NCBI RefSeq assembly: GCF_051106095.1 | Contig: NC_135783.1 | Coordinates: forward strand, 306,033,322-306,097,321 | DNA: 64,000 nucleotides | Direction: 5' to 3' | DNA from: Pogona vitticeps | Taxonomy: Eukaryota > Chordata > Lepidosauria > Squamata > Agamidae | Part shown: piece by piece, positions 1-13,065 of the stretch | Layout of the letters: each line of letters opens with the position of its first letter | Numbering within the stretch: the first letter of the stretch is position 1 | Notes under the pieces: model-generated | Told to the model about the DNA's origin: nothing | Databases searched by the model: none | The model's input: the letters and a program-made list of their open reading frames with translations, nothing else | Program-made: the position numbers and the translations under genes

Positions 1-3000
1 AAAGAGACCAACTAAGATAGCAGAGCTGGGAAGGAGTGGAGGACAACAGCAAGACACTGAAGGAAGTTGTGTGTGCCATGTGGCTTGGTCCATGCTGCTG
101 TGATATCCTGCTGCTTTCTGGTGTGGTGCAGAGTGTCCCCCCATCACCACATTTGAAGAAAGATTATGTGCTGCTCTTGTCAATTCCTGGGTACAAAATG
201 AGAAAGACTGCCATTTTCCCTTTTCCTTAGATAGTGAAGTCTCTTGGGCTGTCCCTGTATCAGGTATTCCATTGCTTATTCATTGAAATTCCCTATTCCA
301 CTAAAGATACACTAGCCATGTGGAAAGAAATGTGCCTGCAGAGAAGTTTTAGCTCGCATGTAAGTTCTTCATGTGAACTAGAACCCTGATTTTGTGGAAA
401 ACCATCACACTATCTGGAACATCTCCTCCACAGCGCATTATGTTCCATGTGAAAATAACCTACGATAGAGAGATGAGGCATTCCAGGTTCATTGCTCAAT
501 GTGTTGGGAAGAAATATGAAACATACTTGAGAGTAGATTATTTCTGAAGGTTCTAATTCTATTCCGCAACCTATGATTATTTACTGTGAAGTAAATAACC
601 TCAGATTACTACCAAGCAAATGTGCATAATATTGCTGTCTTTGTCCTGGAGCCAAACATTAGATTATTACAGACCACACCTGGATGAACCGAATACAGTT
701 TCAAACTTCTCATCTTCATAATAAATCACCAAACATTCTGGGAGAGAGAAGATAAAAATTGTATTTGCATGTCTTTGCAGCTGTACTTACGGTTATTGAG
801 ATTCAATTTGAAAATTGATGCTTTCCAAAAAATAAAAAGATTCTTGCATTCCCATATTGTTTCTTTACCACATAGATCTTATGGTATGAGTTAGCAGTAT
901 GTTTCCCAGTTCCCATGTGTATTGTTTTTCTAGTGTTTGTTTGGGGAGGAAAAGTAAATGTATGGTTCACGCCATAACCTTGTCAAGTTCTGACCCTCAG
1001 CAGCTCAGGTTGACACCATACAAATGCTGAAAGGAAAGGCCACAGCCAAAATTAATCATAAACATTAAGCATAAAATATTACTGCTGACCTTGCCAAGTG
1101 TCAGACCTCTAGGAATAACATCCTGCTTCTTAAGAAAATAACATCCTTCTCCAACTGAGAAGAGCAGACGGTCTCGCCTATGCGTGACGGACATGCTGAC
1201 CTTTTGCCTCAGGGAGCAGGAACCAAATCTAACCTAACCAAAAGGGTAAGAGGCACTCTGAGTTTCAAATGACTGATGTCCTCCCCACAGTGTGCCCACC
1301 TTTAAACTTCAACTCTCCTTCCTTCCACAGTTAGCTCTGCCCTTGGACACTGTGGGCCACAGCTAAATAGGAGCCCTAAATAACTAGGGACCTGGGGGGA
1401 AGCTATTCAAATCAAACACATCATCCTGTATTTCCACCTCCAGGTTCATGGAACCTTGTGTGTACAGAGCATAATACTACGAACCTGACTCAGCTGTCCT
1501 TTATACTATCCATTTATTTCAGTATTTTCTTCTCCATTTTTCCAGATTTCAAGAGTGGCTCTTAACAATGAAAAATGCAATAATCCCATTAAAATCCACA
1601 TCAAATCTAAATGCAGTTATTAAAAAGTAACAATACAGAAACAGCTCCCAACCAAAAAGAAAAAAAATCCCAGTGTGAATTCAAAAAGCTGGCACCAATA
1701 AGATGTTAGATTCAACGGGATTAAAAAGTGCCTTTCTTTTCTTGAATCTTGTTCAGTACCATCTCAAGTAGCAGATGCTGGGAAACAGGAAGAAGGGGAG
1801 CAAAGTTTTGGAGGACCTTTATGTGTGTCACATGGTGTACTCCATCCCCATTATGTCCTTGGCTGTGGGAAAGGATGCTGTCCCATTGCAGGCATTGAAA
1901 TAAGATTCAGCCATCTGTCAACTCAGTTTCTGTAAGTAAATCTGAAGTGAAGGTGAGTCTGTAGTTATCTTTGCCTCGGTCACCAAGATATTTGAGCAGG
2001 CTCAGATCCTATTCCATGTTGTTAATTAGAACGTAATGTCCAGGAAATAGTAGGCTTCTATGAGGACCTAATCAATAACATACCATGCATAATTTGCAAA
2101 TGAAGGGCATCTAGAGAAGTAATGTTCTTACGCATGAGATGACTCTCAAAAATTTTCCTATTGCAAATGTGCTGCAAATAACTTTTGCGTGAAACTCGCA
2201 TATGTGTGACTCACTTTCCAACCTGACATTCCCATGTACTGTCACAGTGCTCCCCACATAGTCTTCCTAATGACACATTTGCAGAACATCACAACATTCA
2301 TTCACTGTGGGTCAATGGAAGTTGTGTGGTGTGAGTTGCTTGTGACAAAAGTAACATCCCAAAAATATTTAAATAATTTTGTTCCCATAAAGGTAAGATC
2401 TACAGCAGCTACTGTTTCCAAATGAAAACAATCACTCGATACATTTTTCAAATCTTATCCCTAAATAAACATGCTCTTACAGCTTCCAATAATTTTAATG
2501 TAAGATGAAGGGTTTATACAAAGATGTGCTACATATGCTACAAATACCTTCATATGCAACACAATAGGCCTTAGAAAAATGTTATTTGCCAGGCGCTGAG
2601 CTCACTTACTTATAAAGCACAGAAACATGAATGGGATTCTTCTAATCAAGACCTTTTTGTAGAGGGGTTTAATGATTTGACACTTTGGATGCCACCTCAT
2701 TTGCCAATATTTAGAAATCTGTCTTTTGTATGGACTTTTAAAAGCAGTAGAATGTAGAAATCAAAGAGACAATAAATTTTAAACCAATCTTATTGTCTGC
2801 AGCCTAAAGTGTTATTAAGATCAAAGTGGGAAAAACATCTGGCATTTGCTCCACTGCAAAAAATTAGACCCAATCATCTACCATTGCCATCTTGTAATCC
2901 AGTCAAGTTCTCTCCATGATACGTGCAGCTTGATCTTTCTTTTTTCCTTTGACAGCTTTAATTTTACAAAGTCTAACATTCGTGATATGTCTCGGATGAA

Positions 3001-4164
3001 AACAGATACAACAATAAAATCTAGAGAGCAATTTCACCGTTCATATGTACCCCTTCCCCACCACAGGCATTTCAAAATCTTTTCGTTCTCATACCAGAAG
3101 GCCACATTATCTAATGAAATTTCGAGTATAATTGTGCACCGCAGGTACACGAGAGCAAGGCTACAATCGTATGCCCAGTTAGCTAGCACTATGCCCCACT
3201 AAGGATGGGGCATCCTAAGCGTAGGATGGTGCTGTAAATCATTATGCAGATCCTTGACAAGAGTATTAATATCTTGCAACAACAAAAACATTTCAAGCTC
3301 TTTTAATAAATTTTCTACCTATCTAAACCTTTTTGTGTGTGATGGGTTGCACTTTGCTAGAGTTAGATGGGGGGGGGGGGAGGACATGAGAAACATACCC
3401 ATTACTATTTCCCTAGATGTGAAATGTATACTCTGAATTAAAAAAAGACACCCCAGCATGTGACTACAGCATTTCCCTTTACCCATTTAAGGTTCCTTGG
3501 AAGGCAACATTGCATCCTTTTCTTGGTTTGTAAAATGGGGGGGGGGGAGTTTAGCCTGAATAATTAAACTGTAAATTGCCCAGAGAGTGCTTCTAATGCT
3601 ATGGGGCAGTTTATAAGCAGCACACTTTGCTTTAAAAATCATCATAACAGCCTCAGCAAGACTTCACATGAACTTTTTTGACTTGGTGCTAAAGAAAATA
3701 ACCTTAATCATATTAAGTTGTCTTCCAAATGGATTGATGCTCTCTAAGTTTCCTCTTCTAGAGCTGAAATTACTACTGATAAATTCTGCATTACCCTTCC
3801 GCCTTTGACTTACCAGAAATGGTAATGGTAATGGTAGGCCCTATATCAGAATTGCTATACAGTAGTTTTACCTTTTCCTGCAGATGACTGGACAAGAAAA
3901 TCTATCAAGTCCTTTCCAGCATTATTGTTCTATGAAAATATATACTGTATTAATAACTCTTTTGAAAGGAAGCATAGCATTACCCAGTTTGCTTTCCCAG
4001 ATCAGCATAATCTATGGTACAGAAACCACTTGCAGAATAATTAATGGGCTAGAATAAAATGAAGAACACACCTAGATGATTTAGTGTTTGATGAAGCTGC
4101 TAAGGTGTGCATGATAGAAAAAGGAAACACTTAGGTTCTACTCAGAAACTAGATAATTTACCTT
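1..4164. other. Gene-free DNA 3' of GREM1
   Basis: AT-rich sequence with short chance frames only. I see no recognisable exon. The neighbour gene FMN1, which lies 3' of GREM1 in vertebrates, would be expected further left on the plus strand, but none of its exons was recognised. Holds two G-runs (about 3370, 3538) and a decayed LINE tail (3560-3640). Confidence 0.6.
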
Positions 4165-4470
4165 TGAGGCATAACAGGTGGGGTATTACCCACTGGTTAG
4201 AGAGTTCAGTGAGTTAGGTATCCAGCTGTGCAGCCAGAGGCTGGGATTTCAGTTCCCCCTTGTGTATCCCAGAGCCAGTCTATGTGGCCTTGGGCAAGCT
4301 CCACAGTCCCAGGGTGCCCCCAGAAGAAGAGAATGTTAAACCACTTCTGAATGATTTCTGTCTAGAAAACCCTGAAAGGAACCTCCATAGTGACTTGACA
4401 GTCACACAATTAGTATTAGTTGGGGTGTTCTGGAGGGATAGGCCAAGAAAGTAACTTTGTGCCATCTATG
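4165..4470 (+). mobile_element. tRNA-derived SINE
   Basis: Head CCACTGGTTAGAGAGTTCAG and box B-like GGGATTTCAGTTCCCC, then body TTGGGCAAGCTCCACAGTCC, CCAGAAGAAGAGAATG, CCTGAAAGGAACCTCCATAG, GTGACTTGACAG. This is a common squamate SINE; four more decayed copies are in the window. Confidence 0.75.
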
Positions 4471-6544
4471 ACTATACAATGGTCCATGTCAAACTGCCAG
4501 GCCCCAGAACACTGACTGAAGTCTCAGGGAATTAGTGTACAGTGTTTCTCCCAATCTCCAGGCCAGGGGTGGGAACCAACCTCAGAGACTGGTAAGAAAA
4601 TCTGTATTTTTGTTTCTGAGAGAGATACTTCTCTGCACATGAAAAGAATATGTAAGGGGTGGTCACAAAGCTGTACAAATTAGCGTTTCTATCACCGTGA
4701 CTCTGCACGGAACAGATAATGGCTACAGAATTTTCTTAGCTGGTGTCAATTAACCACTAAAAGTTACACCTTTGGCACAACTGGACAACAGGACTGCGGC
4801 CTGTATCTGTTTCCTTGTAGCACTTGCTGCCTGCCATATTTATGCTGAGGAAGGGAGGGAACTGCTCCATCACGTGTGCACTCTTGACCCCCTTCACAGA
4901 TTCTGTCAAAATACAATGCTACCATGTATGTTATTGAGATCTTGTGTGTGAGACATGCAGTAGACTCTCAGTGTTGTAAAAGTGATTAACTTTAATGCTT
5001 TATTTCCTCCAGACTTCTCCTGGCAGCCAGCTGCTTGTGGAATATCAGCATATATCTCCTTTTGAATTCATAATTTAAGGGGTGGGAAAAATATCAGCCT
5101 GCTTATTCGGAACCACTACAAATGTTTTCTGCTCAATCTGATTCACCCCCCCCCCCCCAAAATGATGCTGCGTACATCTGTATCACACAAAAGATGAAAG
5201 AGACATGCCTGATTGCTTCTTTGAAATGTTTCTCTTTTACATTTTTAATCTTAATCAAGCTGTTTTCCTTTTATGTCAGTATATATTTGTCTTTCACATC
5301 TTATTATGATTATCTAAAAGAGACATGGTATAAATATTGTTTCAATAAGATGAGAAAATAATAAAACTGCAATCAAGCAGTAATTAAAAAGTCATTGCCT
5401 TTTCCAACCCAGCCAGCTCCCCAGTACCACCACTGTCAAAGCTCAGCTAAAAATTCAGTCATAAACTCTATGCTGTATTATGTGGAGCCTTATCAAAGTC
5501 GCCAGATCTTCTCAGTCAGCAAACCCAGCTGAATGAACTTCAAATGCTATTGTGATTATACATGATGAATCCTCACTTTTGTACTGTACACAGATTCGCT
5601 ACAGATGGGATGAATACAGGTGACTATTTATCCAACAGAAAATTGACCATGTCTTGGTAGGGCAATTGTTTCATCCCATATCACTGATAGCCAAGTGTAC
5701 ACAGGATGAACTCCCTTGCCTTGGTCCTCTCTTGTTCTGTTTAGTGAATTCTAAACACATGAAAGGGCTCCTTAGAATATGAGGGCTGACCTGTCTCCCA
5801 AATGCTGGTGCATCCTGAACAAATTGTAAATTTGAAGGGGCATATGGGTGTAGAGTTTAACATGCACAGGGGCTTCTCTGGAGACAAGGGACCACATCCC
5901 CTCAAAGAGAACCCTACATGTCTACACACATATGCCCCCACAACATGTATAGGGCCAGTCATGCTTAGCCAGAGAGCATAGCTGTTTCAGATGAGGCTAG
6001 GCTGCACATCGTGAGGTGCCTACAAGTATGACAGAGATGGGATGTATTAAACATTTGGAAGGTAAGTGGTAGAATGTTACCAGTTATCAAATGCAGACAA
6101 GTGGTAAAAGAATTTCTACCCACTCTTGGTAACTTTTGGTGAAAGGGTACCAAGAAAGTTATCCCTATATGTACAAACCATCCTTTAAGTTTCTCTACTT
6201 TTCTGATGCAGGCATGGTAAAATCCTCCTCACTGTTCTATAGGACTTGTGCTGGAACATCTGGATAATTGATTGGTTTTGCTGAGTTGCACTATTTCAAC
6301 CACGAGTAAGGGAACCATGTGTCTGGATACTCATTCATAAGATGTTTTTTAAAAAAAGCTTCCATATGAAAAACTAGTTCATTAGCAAGTTGCTTCAGAT
6401 TAGAAACATTCTCCCTTATGTGCTTACTGCAGGAGACATCATACGTGATGGGACTGGTTACTTTATTCTTTGACTCAATGGCTCAGAATTCTATTTTTTT
6501 TAAAATACATGTCCATGTCTGTTTAATTCCTTTCCTACCTTTGT

Positions 6545-6830
6545 AGAGGTTGCTGGATGAAACAGATTATCTAGATCCATTTCAGTACGTTTTCAGGCCT
6601 GGTTGTGAGACTGAGACATCTTTGGTGCTTTGGTGGATGACCTGCGATGGAGGAGTGTGTCCGTTCTGCTGGACGTCTCAGTGGCTTTCAGTACCATTGA
6701 TTTGACACTTACTCGGGGCTGACTAATGGCTTGTAGAACATCTTCAGCAGGTGCTGGCCATTGGGCATGGCAGACACTTTTGGAACAGCAAACTGAATAA
6801 TGTAATGCAACTAGAAGTGCCATACACTAT
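6545..6830 (+). mobile_element. L2-type LINE RT fragment
   Basis: A plus-strand remnant reads LDETDYLDPFQYVFRPGCET followed by ETSLV, matching the L2 RT segment LDPFQSGFRPGHGTETALV, then decays. It lies in the DNA 3' of GREM1. Confidence 0.7.
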
Positions 6831-9800
6831 ATAACCATTATCTTTTTATACATGTGATTGCTTGCTGACATATAAAGAAATTTGTCACAACATGCCAGAA
6901 TTCTCTATAGCACAGCTAAGTCTACTTTGAAGAAATGGAAATAGAACCTTATTTTCCAGGCATACCGGAAAGGGCCTGAAATAACTTTTAAACCCTGCAA
7001 GGCTTGGACAAAATATTTGCTTGAGCTGTTACTCCTTCCAGTCGAGAGTGAAGGGCAATCGACACAGGGAAACCCCTTTCTTCTCCTAGCTCCCTGGCTC
7101 AGCATGGCCACAGGATTCAACACAGAAGTTTCTCCTGCAATCTGTGGCTAGAGTTGCATGAAACAAACCCACCATCCTCAGCTAAACACCCTTTTGTTGC
7201 ACTCAAGTCTTCTCACTGAGAAACCACATTTCCTTCCAGTACCAGTTTGGTAGACCAGTTCTGAGACTACAAGGAACATATTCGTTTACCAAAAACATGC
7301 ATCAAAGAAGAGGTGAGGAAAACATCCAGGGGGTTTATTCCAAGCTCTCTTGATAATGATTTTCCCATATCTGCACTAATTCCTTTCTAAGCAGTAGTTC
7401 CTTTAGTGATTTTTAGAACATGTCTGAAGGGCAAAACTTCAGCTCCCAGAAGCCCCAGCCAGCCTGAGAATGGCAAGAAACTGTGGAAAGGGTGGCCTGA
7501 AGCAAGTGAATGGCTAAAGTTCCCTGTCCACATGGCACCTGCCCCTACCAACTATATATTTATTATTTTAATGGACACTATAATGGACACAATCTAAAAG
7601 TGATATGTCTTGTGGACACAAATTATGCTAACAGGCTACTATATAACTTTTCCAGCGCCTTGTCTGCAGCTGTTTTGGATGCATTTGTGTTAGTCTGTCT
7701 TGTGGGAGCGAGCTAGGATAAATGAGCCAAGGACCAGTTTTCCCTCCTATATTTATTCATTCCAAATTAGGCTTAATTATCATTACCATTTCCTCACTTA
7801 AAACTATATAGGCCACCCATGCCAAGGATGAGAGAATCAGAAATAGATGGAATTTTTAAAACTCATTTGCTGTTCTCATATAGGCATACAAACTGTTGAA
7901 AGTAACATAGCAAAGTATTTATAATTTTTATAAAAACAATTTTTGATCTGTGAAAGTCAACAGAAAACGCAACACATCTGGTTCTCCCTTTTCTACATAA
8001 AAAGTAGGGTTTAAAAATATGGTTTGATTTGAAATTCTTTGTACAGCTGATTTTTTTGTTTTTATGTTTAAGAAAATCATTAATAAGAGGATATTGTGAA
8101 AAAGTATAATTGGTTTTTGCTGCTGCATATCTAACCAAATCCCCCATATTCCTAATTCCTTATAAGTCCTTTATAATTCCTTTAAAAATGGTCTGTAGGG
8201 AAGGTTAAATTGCCTTGTGTGTTGTGTACCCAGAACCAAGAAATATCTTAAAGTTCCCAACAGTTCAAAAAAAAAAGGGGGGGGGGAATGTTTTAGCCTA
8301 AGTACCTGCTCAGAAATAGAGGAAACCATTCAGACCCTATTAAAATTACAATGCCATTAAATATCTTTCTGCTTAGCTATTCATATTCCATAGAGTGGAA
8401 ATTATGTCCTGTGACCCAGAAACTAGTCCTTTTAAAAAATGAAATCTGAGAACACCCAGCTAAATGAATGACCTTGATAATATGAATTGACAAATATGCT
8501 TTCCAATACCCCTGTAAGTAATGGTGTCGAAGAAAGTGTAGTAAATATATTCAGCAATTCCTCAAGTTAGATTTGCATATCCTTTATTATCCAGTTCATG
8601 CTGGTAAGTACTTGGATATCCATCATAATACTTGCCTGGGTCCCAGTTAACAGTTTCGATGAAGCTTTTGATTTAGATGGAACAATTCACCCCTTACTGG
8701 TATGTAGTTAATAGGTCATAGCTGCAAGATATTACTGTCTGAGAACTGTTGTTTTCAAACAGAAGTGCTCTCAAGAGATCTGTTATTATTAAACGAACAT
8801 GTCCTTTGGTAGTGTCTTCAAGTCTCAGTACAGACAAAAGTATTTGGGGATGTGGTTTAGAGTAGAACGATGTCATAGCTACAAATTCCATGTAAAAATG
8901 AGCCAATAGCATTCTACAGTATACTGAAAGATCATCTCTTGGTACAATCACTCATGAACACACAGGCAGTTGTTGGAGGGCTTCAACACTATAATAATTT
9001 CAGCAGAGAGTTGACATGTAATAATACAAGTCTCAGTTTTTTGCAAAAGTCTGGCTGGAACCACACAACCAACAAGAGGGTAAGCAGTTGGCTATCCAAT
9101 TGTAGTAGCACTGATGGCAAAAGAGAGATATAGAAAACAAGGGAGATATGAACAGTACATTCCCATGATATCTTAAATCACTCAGAGTGAGAACAGCTTG
9201 TGAAATAAATTAAGCCAATACTCTTTTACATGTGAATAAGCTCTGATTAGTTCAGATATTACACACAGAAAACAGTTATCCCATCAACAAGTCATTGGCT
9301 GAAAATCTTGTTGGCAGACATTTATGCCGTGTAACTTGGTTGATGTCATCATCTGGCAATGGAAATCTTTAATTTAAAACTTTTTATTCCCTCCTTCTTC
9401 CAGTGCCGAGACTCCCGAGATATTCCCTTTGCTCTTGGGGAGCCTTTGAGATGTATGGAGATCTCCATATCAGAAAATTGCCATCAGATCACTGGCAGCA
9501 GGATGGCTGGTGATGATTTTCCAATATGAAAGCCTTCTCAAGGGCAAAAGGGATCCCCATGGAGCCTAGGAACCTAAAGGGAATGGGGCAAAGGAGAAGT
9601 TTTAAATTAAATTAAAGACTTCCATTGCCATTGTCACCTGAGTTGTGCAGCATAAACCTACCCCAGCAGGATCTCAGCCACTAAATACTTATCATCTACA
9701 CCAAGGATAGACACAGAGCAACTTTTGATGTTATTGGACTGAAACTGTACCCATTCCTTTCTAGCTATGCAGGCCAAGGCTAATGGGATCTGAAGTCCAA

Positions 9801-11257
9801 CCACATTTGGAGGTTCCTACTTTGTCCATCCTAGTTCTGTGCCAGTGGAACATACGTAGGCTTCCATGTGTTACTGACCTACATCTCCTGTTTTCCGTCA
9901 AAAGCAAACTTCCTGACATTTACAGAACCTAAAATATGTACTGTGTTTAACCTCTTGACAGAATATGCCATAATACTTGAGACACTGTTCCAGACCATAG
10001 GCGCTGGTATCTTTCTACAGATACAAAACAATAAGCCAGAACAGCACTAGAGTACAAGATGGATTCTATAAATGTCCTCCTGGAAGCCAACTGGGTCTCC
10101 TAAGAAGCTCCAAGTAAATGAAGTACAATTCTAACATGGATTGTTCCTGTACTGACCATTTTGAAAGATTTTACAACCCTCTACCTTCACATATTTCCTA
10201 AAGTCATGAGTGGGTCAAGACCACACAATGAAGAGGCCATGGATTCAGTTTTAAGAAGAACCTAGACTACATGATATAGCCAAGGAGTCTCCAGATGATG
10301 CTGGACTGCAACTCCTGACATTCCTCAACATTGGATGCATTGACTAGAGCAGCTGGAGAGATGTCGCCAGCTGCTGTACCAGAACTCTGAGAATGCCATG
10401 CTGGCCGGGGTTTCTGGAATTAATATTGGAACAATATTTAGGCACCAAAAATTGGCAACACTTGGGCTGAAGCTGATGCAAGTTAACAGTCTGACAACAT
10501 TTAAAAGAATACATGTTCTTCGTGGACATGGGCCCTTAATTCATTAACGTTAAGGTGTGGTGCATCAGCACAGATGAGGGATTTCTTAATATCTGAGGGG
10601 GGTTGTTTAAACACTCTATAGCCATTTGCACCCTCAAAAATGTCCATCATCACAACACTGCAAATCTTTTAACAGTGAAAGAGAGCTGAGGAAGTGAATG
10701 ATTGTTGGAAAAATCCATGTCAGCTGATGTCTGCATGCATACTGGTGTCACGGATGACTGTGTTTTCTTTGTTATCTGGATTACTTGAGTAGTGTAAACT
10801 GGTGTATGGAAATAAAAAGGTGGTATATGCAAATATACATTCTCAGATATAGACAAATATATGTAGATATGGGACATAGTCACCATAAAATGTGTAATGG
10901 TGAATTAAGAACTAGAGTTTAGTTCAAAAAGTACTGCATCCAAGGACAGATGTTAGTGCTTCAGAAATGTCTTTTAAAATACATTCAATGTATCAGTAGA
11001 ATAACTTGGCAGATTACTTTCTTCAAATCTATTTTCTAGACTTCCCTCTTTTCCACTTGCCTATTATCTTTTTAAACAAATAAAAATAAATCCCTTTCTT
11101 TATGCCTAAACTCTGTTTTCCATCCAAATAAGTTGATTTTATTCACGTTTCCTTAAAGTCACAATTAAACCATTTATTATTTATTCAGTAATACGTGCAA
11201 GAAGTGTTTCTGTAACAGTCTACCACTGTAACCCTTTAACACATCCTCTAGAAAGTA
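6831..11257. other. Gene-free DNA 3' of GREM1, may include 3' UTR
   Basis: No coding signal. The GREM1 3' UTR in mammals is several kilobases, so its distal part could reach this stretch on the minus strand; minus-strand AATAAA candidates (plus TTTATT) occur near 11170, 9388 and 7741 and I cannot choose between them. Contains the palindromic repeat at 9410. Confidence 0.5.
9410..9560. repeat. Imperfect palindromic repeat
   Basis: GATATTCCCTTTGCTCTTGG (left) and CTCAAGGGCAAAAGGGATCC (right) are imperfect inverted arms around a central stretch with ATGGAGATCTCCATATC, itself a palindrome. Looks like a short hairpin-type transposon remnant. Confidence 0.4.
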
Positions 11258-11566
11258 CAGTGGTGCCTTGACTTACAAAAGCCTTGACCTACAAACATTT
11301 TGAGTTATGAACAGCTCTGTTCACATAATTTTGCTTTGACTTGCGAACAGAGCTTTGACTTACGAAGACAAAAATGAAAGGGAAAATGGTAGGAAATTCA
11401 AATAGCTAACAGTAGATGGCGACAAGGCCATCTGACAAAAAACAGCCAGAATGAATTAATCGGGTTTCAGTGCATTCCTATGGGAAATGCTGATTTGACT
11501 TACGAACATTTTTACTTACAAACACCATTCCGGAATGGGTTAAGCTCATAAGTTAAGGCACCACTA
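11258..11566. mobile_element. Tigger-like TA-flanked element
   Basis: A 309-bp non-autonomous element with ends CAGTGGTGCCTTGACTTAC and ...GTTAAGGCACCACTA between TA dinucleotides. The inside contains TGCATTCCTATGGGAAATGC as in the other copies. It lies about 0.9 kb 3' of the GREM1 stop, so it may be inside the 3' UTR. Confidence 0.85.
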
Positions 11567-11699
11567 TAACTTTCAACCTATAACTGTTATAGATAACAAT
11601 GGCATGGCTTTTGGTGAAAGATGGGCATCACAATGGAGGAAGCCTGGCACTCAAGTGAGTTTGTGAGATACTGAACCTAGGTAGAAAGATGGCTGCAGA

Positions 11700-12290
11700 T
11701 ATAAAAAGTCAAAATCAAGAGTGAGGCCTTTATTAGACCCCCCCAAAAAAGAATTACATGCATAAACTACCTTTTGACCCCTTTACAGGGCTTCATCAGG
11801 CTGGGCGCTACAGAGCTGTGGATTATGCAGAAGAACCAAAAATTGCGGCCAGATGTGCATGCCAGATTCTTGGTAACAGTTTCAGAATGGGTAGCAGCAA
11901 ACTCAAATCAGAGGTACAGGTTTCATCTTCCACCTGTCCTGGTATTGCTCAGAACGCTGCTCCCATTCATTGTAAGACGAAGGGTCACCAGTGATTCAGC
12001 ATTTTGTTCCCCGTTTCAATCAATACCACAAGAGGTAGAATCTGAAGCCTACACTTCTGATGAATCTGCAGCTCCCATTTTGAAAATTACTTTTAGCAAA
12101 GGGAACTAGCAAGCACACCTTAAGAACGTCTATGCTTATTCTGCTTCATCCACAGCTTTGTAGTGCCCTTGCCTGGCGAAAACCTGAACACAGTTGAAAG
12201 CTTGCTTATGCATGTCACTTTTTAAAAGAAGTTTAATAAAGTTATCACCCAACCGTGCCTGTGGATTGTGTACAAGGACCACACACCTTT
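11700..12290. repeat. Interspersed repeat with inverted Penelope-like ends
   Basis: The right end reads GAAAGCTTGCTTATGCATGT...TTTAATAAAGTTATC (12199-12247). The left end, on the minus strand, reads GGTAGTTTATGCATGTAATT...TCTAATAAAGGCCTC (about 11772-11718). The two share TTATGCATGT and TAATAAAG in inverted order. Before the left copy the minus strand has CTGATGA (11799-11793), a short CCC/GGG stem and CAAAA, like a decayed hammerhead core. The middle (11800-12170) is of unknown origin. It may lie within the GREM1 3' UTR. Confidence 0.35.
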
Positions 12291-12501
12291 TCCCCATCTT
12301 TTTTGTTAGATATAAAAGTGACTATTTGTACCACAAATGGTAGTGTGACTCGATATCCATGATTTCTTAACTTCACACTTCCACAAAGAGAGCATGCATT
12401 GTTTGCTGTGATTCTCTTTGATCTCTATCCAACTCAGAAATATAAAAGCAAGCTTCTGTATGTAATCAAGATGGCAAAGACAACTGACAGCTGTTTATCC
12501 C

Positions 12502-13044
12502 CTAGTCCAATTCTATGGATATGCAACGGCATTCCTTCACTCGTGTGATCCGCTTTTTTTTCCTTGGCGGCTGAAGCTCTGGGCAGTTCAGTGTCACAAA
12601 CATAGTGGTGAATTTCTTAGGTTTGCAGAAGGAACAGGACTGGAAGGCCCCTTCCTCTCTGTGAACATGCCTTGGGATGTAGAAGGAATTGCACTGGCCG
12701 TAACAGAACCTGTTGATAATGGTCAGGCTGTTACAACCATCTTCGTGAATGGTTTGCTTGAGCGGCTGTGTTTTACACCAGTCCCGCTTCAGATACCTTC
12801 GCTCAGTGACAAGGAGTGCCTCTTGGCTCGACCCCAGGACTTCTTCAGTAGGAGGAGCTTTGACTTTTTCCTTCCCACGGGTTCTGGAGCCTGGCTGCGC
12901 CTGCGTCTGTTCTGAATCATTGGGCTGCTCTTTGTCGGGAGGAGGGATGGCACCTTGCGATCCACGATTCCTCTTGCCTTCTACCGTGGGTAGCAGCAGT
13001 CCAAAGAGAAGGAGCACGCCGACAGTAGAAACTCTACGAGCCAT
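12502..13044 (-). CDS. GREM1: Gremlin-1, secreted BMP antagonist (complete coding exon)
   Basis: The product is a secreted cystine-knot protein of the DAN/Cerberus family that binds BMP2, BMP4 and BMP7 outside the cell and blocks receptor binding; in limb buds it maintains the SHH-FGF loop. The reading frame gives 180 residues (human 184). Residues 1-23 are a signal peptide with a leucine-rich core. A basic, proline-rich linker follows, with the family motif GSQGAIPPPDK and an N-glycosylation site at Asn42 (NDS). The DAN domain has nine cysteines at 90, 104, 114, 118, 137, 140, 154, 172 and 174, the family number and spacing, and motifs RDWCKTQPLKQTI and CYGQCNSFYIPRH. Basic clusters KPKK and RKKKR fit heparin binding. 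The start is Met at 13044-13042; an in-frame upstream Met is intronic, because TTTTCTAG at 13047-13046 is an acceptor one base before the ATG. Recognised from family memory; the assignment is very secure. Confidence 0.97.
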   Translation of the reverse strand: MARRVSTVGVLLLFGLLLPTVEGKRNRGSQGAIPPPDKEQPNDSEQTQAQPGSRTRGKEKVKAPPTEEVLGSSQEALLVTERRYLKRDWCKTQPLKQTIHEDGCNSLTIINRFCYGQCNSFYIPRHVHREEGAFQSCSFCKPKKFTTMFVTLNCPELQPPRKKKRITRVKECRCISIELD

Positions 13045-13060
13045 CCTAGAAAACCAAAAT
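13045..13060 (-). promoter_or_regulatory. GREM1: Splice acceptor of GREM1 coding exon
   Basis: On the minus strand the sequence reads TTTTGGTTTTCTAG followed by G and the start codon. The pyrimidine-rich tract and AG place the exon boundary at 13045, one base before the ATG, as in mammals where the first exon is non-coding. This decides the start codon and excludes the seven residues upstream in the same frame. Confidence 0.85.
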
Positions 13061-13065
13061 GGCAC

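Noticed and set aside
1-12000. Exons of FMN1, the neighbour expected 3' of GREM1
   Set aside because: I looked for FH2-type coding segments on the plus strand and recognised none; the gene is probably further left.
11774-12109. 111-codon plus-strand frame
   Set aside because: Sits inside an interspersed repeat with inverted ends; no similarity to a known protein recognised.
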